Source: CAZEIW01 sp964512305 (GTDB lineage: Bacteria; Pseudomonadota; Gammaproteobacteria; Burkholderiales; Burkholderiaceae_F). From it: a stretch of 9,986 nucleotides of DNA. The notes beneath the pieces were generated by a model, which ran no database searches, was not told the DNA's origin, and saw only the letters and a program-made list of their open reading frames with translations. The stretch is taken from positions 1 through 9,986 of the forward strand of contig CAZEIW010000199.1 in assembly GCA_964512305.1 (NCBI GenBank), read 5' to 3'. The stretch's first letter is position 1. Each line of letters starts with the position of its first letter. The translations under genes and the position numbers were made by a program. Below are positions 7,227-9,986 of this stretch, piece after piece.

Positions 7227-7817
7227 TCACCCTGCCGGGTTGGAGGTGCGCGCCGCCTCGAACTGACCGGCGACGATCATCCGTTTGAGCAGATCCTTGA
7301 GGACATCGACTTCCGCCCGCGACATGCCGCCCAGGTGAGCGTTGAGCACGTCGGCGATCACATAAGGCACGATCGCCGCGATCTGTTCGCCCTCGGGTGT
7401 CAGTTCCAGGTGCTGGACCCGGCGGTCGTCGGTGCTGCGGTTGCGGCGCACCAGCCCCTTGTCTTCGAGGCGGTCGAGCATCCGCGTCATTGCGCCCGTG
7501 TCGCAGTTCGTCTTGCGCGCCATCTCGGCCGCCGTGCCGCAGGTCCCGTGGGACAGCAAGACCAAGGGGCGCCACTGCGCGTTGGTCAGGCAATAGGCCG
7601 CCATCTGCGCGTCGATCTGGCGCGTGACCGATTCGATCGCGCGCTTCATCAGGAAGCCGATGCCTTCCTCGAGCTTGTAGTCCTCGCCGCGGTAATAGCC
7701 TTCGCGGACCAGTGGGGGAGTCAGCGGCCCGGCGCAGGCCGTGCCTGTCGGGGCGTCCTGGAGGGACTGGTCGCCGGCGGGGAGGGTGGACGGGTCGTTG
7801 TCGGGGCTGGAAACCAT
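7227..7817 (-). CDS. MarR-family transcriptional regulator, probable local repressor
   Basis: A 196-residue regulator. The winged-helix core spans about 50-185: the dimer helix begins near LEEGIGFLMKRAIESV, and the DNA-binding region includes TAAEMARKTNCDTGAMTRML (95-114) as helix-turn-helix. LEDKGLVRRNRSTDDRRVQH (117-136) is the wing, with the family's D-x-R motif. MarR proteins bind palindromes as dimers and usually release them when a drug or phenolic ligand binds. The protein is about 50 residues longer than a minimal MarR; the extra 45 or so N-terminal residues are polar and Pro/Ala-rich. It has four cysteines (28, 76, 93, 105), so redox sensing is possible but unproven. The ATG at 7817 lacks an obvious Shine-Dalgarno sequence. 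No better in-frame start exists before Met57, which would cut into the core. It is the first gene of the efflux operon and lies just below a palindromic operator. Confidence 0.93.
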   Translation of the reverse strand: MVSSPDNDPSTLPAGDQSLQDAPTGTACAGPLTPPLVREGYYRGEDYKLEEGIGFLMKRAIESVTRQIDAQMAAYCLTNAQWRPLVLLSHGTCGTAAEMARKTNCDTGAMTRMLDRLEDKGLVRRNRSTDDRRVQHLELTPEGEQIAAIVPYVIADVLNAHLGGMSRAEVDVLKDLLKRMIVAGQFEAARTSNPAG

Positions 7818-7834
7818 GATTGCGATATCAGTAT

Positions 7835-7866
7835 CTGACTAGGCAGCAATCTAGCTGCCTAGTCAG
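7835..7866. promoter_or_regulatory. Perfect 13-bp inverted repeat, probable MarR operator
   Basis: CTGACTAGGCAGC (7835-7847) and GCTGCCTAGTCAG (7854-7866) are exact reverse complements separated by 6 nt, AATCTA. That spacer is the -10 hexamer of the operon promoter read on the other strand. One arm lies in the -35/-10 spacer and the other covers the start site. A dimer bound here would block RNA polymerase directly. Long dyads overlapping a regulator's own promoter are typical MarR-family operators; assigning this site to the adjacent regulator is inference from position. Confidence 0.8.
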
Positions 7867-7876
7867 TGACTGTCAA
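7848..7876 (-). promoter_or_regulatory. Sigma-70-type promoter of the marR-OMF-emrA-emrB operon
   Basis: On the minus strand the -35 box TTGACA (7876-7871) is a perfect consensus match. It is followed by exactly 17 nt and the -10 box TAGATT (7853-7848, four of six consensus bases). Transcription would begin near 7841, giving a leader of about 24 nt before the regulator ATG at 7817. A small imperfect palindrome (GATA-TCAG-TATC, 7824-7835) lies within that leader. The placement directly ahead of the first gene of the operon and the match to consensus make this the best-supported promoter in the window. Confidence 0.8.
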
Positions 7877-8044
7877 GGAAGGTATATCCCGCCAACGCGC
7901 GCCCGTAGAAGCCGCAGGGCGGGTGGAGCCCCGGGCGGGTGCTTTTGGGTGAAACGATTGACGGGCGGGCTTATTGTGCAGACGCGGCGCGCCCAAGCGC
8001 GGCACTGCTCGTCCGCATGGTCATCGTGTAAACTCGCGCCCCTC

Positions 8045-8121
8045 GCGCCCGTAGCTCAGTTGGATAGAGTACTTGGCTACGAACCAAGGGGTCGTGGGTT
8101 CGAATCCTGCCGGGCGCGCCA
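8045..8121 (+). tRNA. tRNA-Arg (anticodon ACG)
   Basis: A complete 77-nt tRNA with encoded CCA (8119-8121). The acceptor stem GCGCCCG (8045-8051) pairs fully with CGGGCGC (8111-8117), and G8118 is the discriminator. The D stem GCTC/GAGT has one G-T pair. The anticodon stem CTTGG/CCAAG (8072-8076, 8084-8088) is perfect and its loop CTACGAA gives anticodon ACG, read as ICG after deamination of the wobble A, decoding CGU/CGC/CGA. The T loop TTCGAAT is canonical. A possible -10 box TAAACT lies at 8029-8034, 10 nt before the gene, but I found no good -35 box. The sequence is strongly like the Arg-ACG tRNAs of Burkholderiales. No copy of its 3' end recurs in the window, so there is no sign of an integrated island bounded by att sites. 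Confidence 0.97.
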
Positions 8122-8128
8122 AATAAAT

Positions 8129-8162
8129 CAATGGCTTAGGTGAGAAATTGCCTAAGCCATTG
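8129..8162 (+). terminator. Stem-loop terminator after tRNA-Arg
   Basis: CAATGGCTTAGG (8129-8140) and CCTAAGCCATTG (8151-8162) form a perfect 12-bp stem with a 10-nt loop, 7 nt after the tRNA CCA. The sequence that follows, TCTTTCTG, is only modestly T-rich. Position and stem quality favour a Rho-independent terminator, though the weak T-tract and only moderate GC content in the stem leave some doubt. Confidence 0.6.
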
Positions 8163-8181
8163 TCTTTCTGCGCGGGACTTT

Positions 8182-8241
8182 CGTCGGAACGGCAAGTTCG
8201 TGTGGTCGCAGGCGGCCGAAGGCGAGGTGGCGCTCACGAGT
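8182..8241 (+). pseudogene. tnpB: IS66 TnpB (orf2) C-terminal fragment
   Basis: The frame beginning CGT at 8182 reads RRNGKFVWSQAAEGEVALTS. This resembles the end of IS66 accessory protein TnpB, where a run like L-E-R-G-x-F-x-W-P-x-A-x-x-G-x-V-x-L-T-x-A-Q-L precedes the C-terminal L-L-E-G-I-D-W-R block. Here the match stops abruptly near 8241, and the next recognisable sequence is mid-tnpC in another frame. About 20 residues survive of a protein normally about 115 long. The identification rests on a short stretch from memory of the family. Confidence 0.55.
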
Positions 8242-8739
8242 GCATCCTGCAGGCCGATGGTTTCAGCGGGTTCAACGGCCTATACGAATCCGGGCGGATC
8301 CGCGAGGCCGGTTGCTGGGCGCATGCGCGCAGGAAGTTCTACGAGCAGTTTGAGACCAACCGCTCGCCGGTTGCCAAGGAAGCGCTCGATCGCATCCAGG
8401 CGCTGTACGCCATCGAGGAGGCCGTCCGCCGCAAGCTGCCCGCCGAGCGCGTTGCCGTGTGCCAGCGCGACGCCGTACCGCTACTGGCAAGCCTGGAGGC
8501 CTGGATGCGCGCGAGGCTCGCAATAGTGCCGGCCAAGTCCGAACTGGCGAACTGGCGGCTGGGTTCAACTACTCGCTCAAACGCTGGGAGGCGCTGACGC
8601 GCTACAGCCGTGACGGAACGATCGAAATAGACAACAACGCCGCCGAGCGTGCCATGATCACCCTATGGGCAGAGTCTCCGAGCTTCTGCCTTGGAACAGC
8701 GCGCTCGTTCTAGATGCTGACGTACGGTTGGCTGCCTGA
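8242..8739 (+). pseudogene. tnpC: IS66 TnpC transposase, truncated, frameshifted and internally deleted
   Basis: Three reading frames in succession give IS66 transposase sequence. Frame one (from about 8242) reads ILQADGFSGFNGLYESGRIR, then AGCWAHARRKFYEQF and ALDRIQALYAIE; the Asp in QADG (codon at 8256) is the second residue of the DDE triad. The frame is lost at 8540-8555, where CGAACTGG is duplicated in tandem (+8 nt). Frame two resumes as FNYSLKRWEALTRY and EIDNNAAERAM, with the catalytic Glu codon at 8645. After about 8660 roughly 50 codons are missing. Frame three then reads RVSELLPWN, the usual C-terminus of TnpC, and stops at 8737-8739. The N-terminal half, with the helix-turn-helix and first Asp, is absent. 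It cannot make an active transposase. Confidence 0.85.
8540..8555 (+). repeat. 8-bp tandem duplication within the tnpC remnant
   Basis: CGAACTGG occurs twice back to back (8540-8547 and 8548-8555). Removing one copy rejoins the two transposase frames to give S-E-L-A-A-G-F-N-Y-S-L-K-R-W, as expected for IS66 TnpC. The duplication is thus the direct cause of the frameshift. It may come from replication slippage or from the target duplication of an element that later excised. Confidence 0.85.
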
Positions 8740-8768
8740 GCGACCAATCCTCTGGAACCCACCCGGCG

Positions 8769-9368
8769 ATGGCAACGAAGAAGCCGACGGCGTCGAGTCT
8801 GTTCTGCATGCGCATCGAACTCGATGACGTAACGCCGCCGATCTGGCGCCGGTTCTGGATTGAAGGCGGTGCCACCCTCGCCAAACTGCACCACACCATA
8901 CAAGTCGTCATGGGTTGGGACGACTACCATCTCCACGAGTTCCAGATCGCCGGTGTCATTTACTCGGTTCCAGACCCGGACGGCGACGACCCCAAACACC
9001 CAGTCGTCGATGAGCGGCAGGTCGAGCTACTTAGGGTGCTCGCTGGGATCTCTGCCTTCGGCTACCAATACGACTTCGGCGACGGATGGCAGCACACGAT
9101 CAAGGTCGAGCAGACCGCCCCACCGCCAAAGCACCCCCTTGGCTGCGCCTACGTCGACGCAGGCGCGCGGGCGTGCCCGCCTGAGGATGCGGGCGGCTCG
9201 CGCGCGTATCAGGAGTTCCTCGATGAACTCGCCCGCAACCCAAAGAGCAAACTGGTTCGCGCATTCCTGCGCTGGGCCAGCGAGGACTTCGATCCCGAAA
9301 GGTTCGATCGGGATGCAACAAATGCCAGCCTAATGCGGATCGCAAGCAACCAATGGGACGACGATTAG
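8769..9368 (+). CDS. Plasmid pRiA4b ORF-3-like family protein
   Basis: A 199-residue, apparently intact protein of the pRiA4b ORF-3-like family (PRiA4_ORF3 domain). Landmarks are MRIELDDVTPPIWRRFWI (14-31) and LAKLHHTIQVVMGWDDYHLH (38-57), with HEF next. YDFGDGWQHTIKVE (101-114) and ARACPPEDAGG (133-143, with Cys136) follow. These match the family pattern of P-x-W-R-R, H-x-x-I-Q-x-x-M-G-W, H-L-H-E-F, Y-D-F-G-D-x-W and C-P-P-E-D-x-G-G. The biochemical role of the family is not known to me; members are common on plasmids and beside transposable elements. The ATG at 8769 lacks a strong ribosome site, and the family-conserved part begins about residue 12, so this start fits. It lies 29 nt after the dead IS66 tnpC, and no promoter is evident. 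It may be a former IS passenger or a bystander left between rearrangements. Confidence 0.88.
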   Translation: MATKKPTASSLFCMRIELDDVTPPIWRRFWIEGGATLAKLHHTIQVVMGWDDYHLHEFQIAGVIYSVPDPDGDDPKHPVVDERQVELLRVLAGISAFGYQYDFGDGWQHTIKVEQTAPPPKHPLGCAYVDAGARACPPEDAGGSRAYQEFLDELARNPKSKLVRAFLRWASEDFDPERFDRDATNASLMRIASNQWDDD

Positions 9369-9386
9369 GTCAAGACGGTCTTGACC
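9368..9386. repeat. Perfect 9-bp dyad at the stop codon of the pRiA4b ORF-3-like gene
   Basis: GGTCAAGAC (9368-9376) and GTCTTGACC (9378-9386) are exact reverse complements around a single base. The dyad starts on the last base of the stop codon. With a 1-nt centre it is a poor RNA hairpin and no T-run follows, so it may be a protein-binding site rather than a terminator. A second, weaker repeat (AGTCAA-gcga-TTGACT, 9415-9430) lies 29 nt further on and shares the TCAA/TTGA core. Confidence 0.5.
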
Positions 9387-9587
9387 GCACGCCTCGGCTA
9401 CGCGTTCCTCCGCAAGTCAAGCGATTGACTCGTGTTTCCGATCCGCTTCCTAGGCGAGCGCAATTGCCGCGAGGCGACCCCGCGCTTGACCCAGATCAGC
9501 AATTTGATTCCGGCGTTTCAGTTTCAGCGTTAACGGGACGTAAGGAAGGAGGGCGGTGTAACCGTTCGCCGCGCAGCGGAGTCAGGT

Positions 9588-9914
9588 GTGAGCCTAATTG
9601 TCGATTCGAGCGTTGCTTTGACGGCAATGGCCGGTGCGGCCAGCCGTGGTGATCGTCAACTTTCGACCTATCGACCGCAAACGCCCTCCGCCTCGAACGG
9701 GGACTCCGTGACGCAGTCCAGATCTCTTACTGACACGCGATTTCAAGTCCTCGTCTACGTGGTCGACAAGACGCTCAATTGCACGATTGTGAAGATCCTT
9801 GACCTGAAAACAGACGCTGTGCTGCGACAAGTGCCGACCGAGAGCATGCTCGCTATAGCACGCGCCGTGGCAGGCAATTTTTCTAAGGGTGCGCTGATTG
9901 ATGCGCAGGCCTGA
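9588..9914 (+). CDS. flaG: FlaG-like flagellar protein
   Basis: A 108-residue protein whose C-terminal half (about 50-95) fits the FlaG family: TRFQVLVYVVDKTLNCTIVK (50-69), then ILDLKTDAVLRQVPTESMLA (70-89) and IARAV. FlaG proteins share F-x-V-x-x-x-T-x-x-x-V-V-K-V-x-D-x-x-T-G-E-V-I-R-Q-I-P-x-E. Here the usual Gly of the T-G-E turn is Asp (K-T-D-A), and a Cys sits at residue 64. FlaG influences flagellar filament length or assembly in several bacteria; its mechanism is poorly known. The polar N-terminus (1-49) is unconserved, as is usual. The GTG start is preceded by GGAG at a suitable distance; no later start has a comparable ribosome site. No other flagellar gene is visible in the window, and no clear sigma-28 promoter was found upstream. 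The codons are less GC-rich than in the efflux genes. Confidence 0.72.
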   Translation: MSLIVDSSVALTAMAGAASRGDRQLSTYRPQTPSASNGDSVTQSRSLTDTRFQVLVYVVDKTLNCTIVKILDLKTDAVLRQVPTESMLAIARAVAGNFSKGALIDAQA

Positions 9915-9917
9915 AGA

Positions 9918-9986
9918 ATGGATCTCTTCAACTCGCACCCGAACCACCCGTCGTGCATAGAGATGAAGAGTCGAGCGCTGCACGCG
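9918..9986 (+). CDS. Possible gene start, open to the right edge
   Basis: An ATG at 9918, three bases after the stop of the flaG-like gene, opens a frame of 23 codons that runs to the window edge: MDLFNSHPNHPSCIEMKSRA and on. Third positions are mostly G or C (18 of 23), as in real genes here. The position is right for a second gene of the same transcript. I do not recognise the sequence, and only a weak purine stretch (GAAGA) precedes the ATG, so it may be chance. Confidence 0.3.
   Translation, partial: MDLFNSHPNHPSCIEMKSRALHA

Larger units (their letters stand above)
8182..8739 (+). mobile_element. Decayed IS66-family insertion sequence remnant
   Basis: This stretch keeps pieces of two IS66 genes in their normal order and orientation but has lost most of the element. 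A tnpB fragment (8182-8241) runs straight into a tnpC fragment (8242-8739). No tnpA, no complete terminal inverted repeats and no flanking 8-bp target duplication could be recognised. True ends are therefore uncertain; the limits given are those of recognisable coding similarity. Full IS66 elements are about 2.5 kb, so roughly three quarters is missing. The element is dead: the transposase has lost its N-terminal half with the first catalytic Asp and carries at least two further frame-disrupting lesions. Confidence 0.8.

Noticed and set aside
8045..8121. tRNA-Arg as the attachment site of a genomic island
   Set aside because: No integrase gene and no second copy of the tRNA 3' end occur to the right within the window; only transposon debris follows.
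7820..8143. A 107-codon plus-strand frame crossing the operator and tRNA-Arg
   Set aside because: It reads straight through the tRNA gene and has no protein family features.

Overview
The window is GC-rich, densely coding bacterial DNA. Its protein families (an MdtABC-type RND pump, an EmrAB/NodT-type tripartite pump with a MarR regulator, a FlaG-like protein) and its tRNA-Arg(ACG) fit a proteobacterium, most likely a betaproteobacterium of the order Burkholderiales. That placement is inferred from overall protein character, not from a phylogenetic marker.

Layout. Positions 1-7817 are essentially all minus-strand. Reading in the direction of transcription from the right: a MarR-family regulator (7817-7227), a NodT-type outer-membrane factor (7222-5741), an EmrA-type adaptor with a GTG start (5723-4470) and an EmrB-type 14-helix MFS transporter (4473-2878). 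They are packed with gaps of 4 nt and 17 nt and a 4-nt overlap, so they look like one operon. Its promoter is clear: TTGACA-N17-TAGATT at 7876-7848. A perfect 13-bp inverted repeat flanks the -10 box exactly, which suggests autorepression by the MarR protein. Further left are a small exported Tyr/Trp/Pro-rich protein (2710-2219) and an MdtA-type adaptor (1792-467). The first 40 codons of an MdtB-type RND permease (120-1) run off the left edge. The 346-bp gap between the mdtA-like and mdtB-like genes holds a cluster of REP-like palindromes.

The right part (7818-9986) is on the plus strand and different in character. It holds tRNA-Arg(ACG) with encoded CCA (8045-8121) and a stem-loop terminator. 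A decayed IS66-family element follows, in which a piece of tnpB is fused to a piece of tnpC; tnpC carries an 8-bp tandem duplication and an internal deletion. Next come an intact pRiA4b ORF-3-like gene (8769-9368), a FlaG-like gene (9588-9914) and a possible gene start at the right edge.

How the genes work together. The two efflux loci supply parts for envelope-spanning drug or toxic-compound export. The emr-type operon carries its own outer-membrane channel and regulator. The mdt-type locus shows the adaptor and the start of an RND permease, and any further permease or channel lies outside the window. The block after the tRNA looks like accessory DNA with transposon debris. I found no CRISPR array, toxin-antitoxin pair, phage module or convincing new system. 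The most informative signals are the MarR promoter/operator, the REP-like cluster inside the mdt locus and the structure of the IS66 scar.
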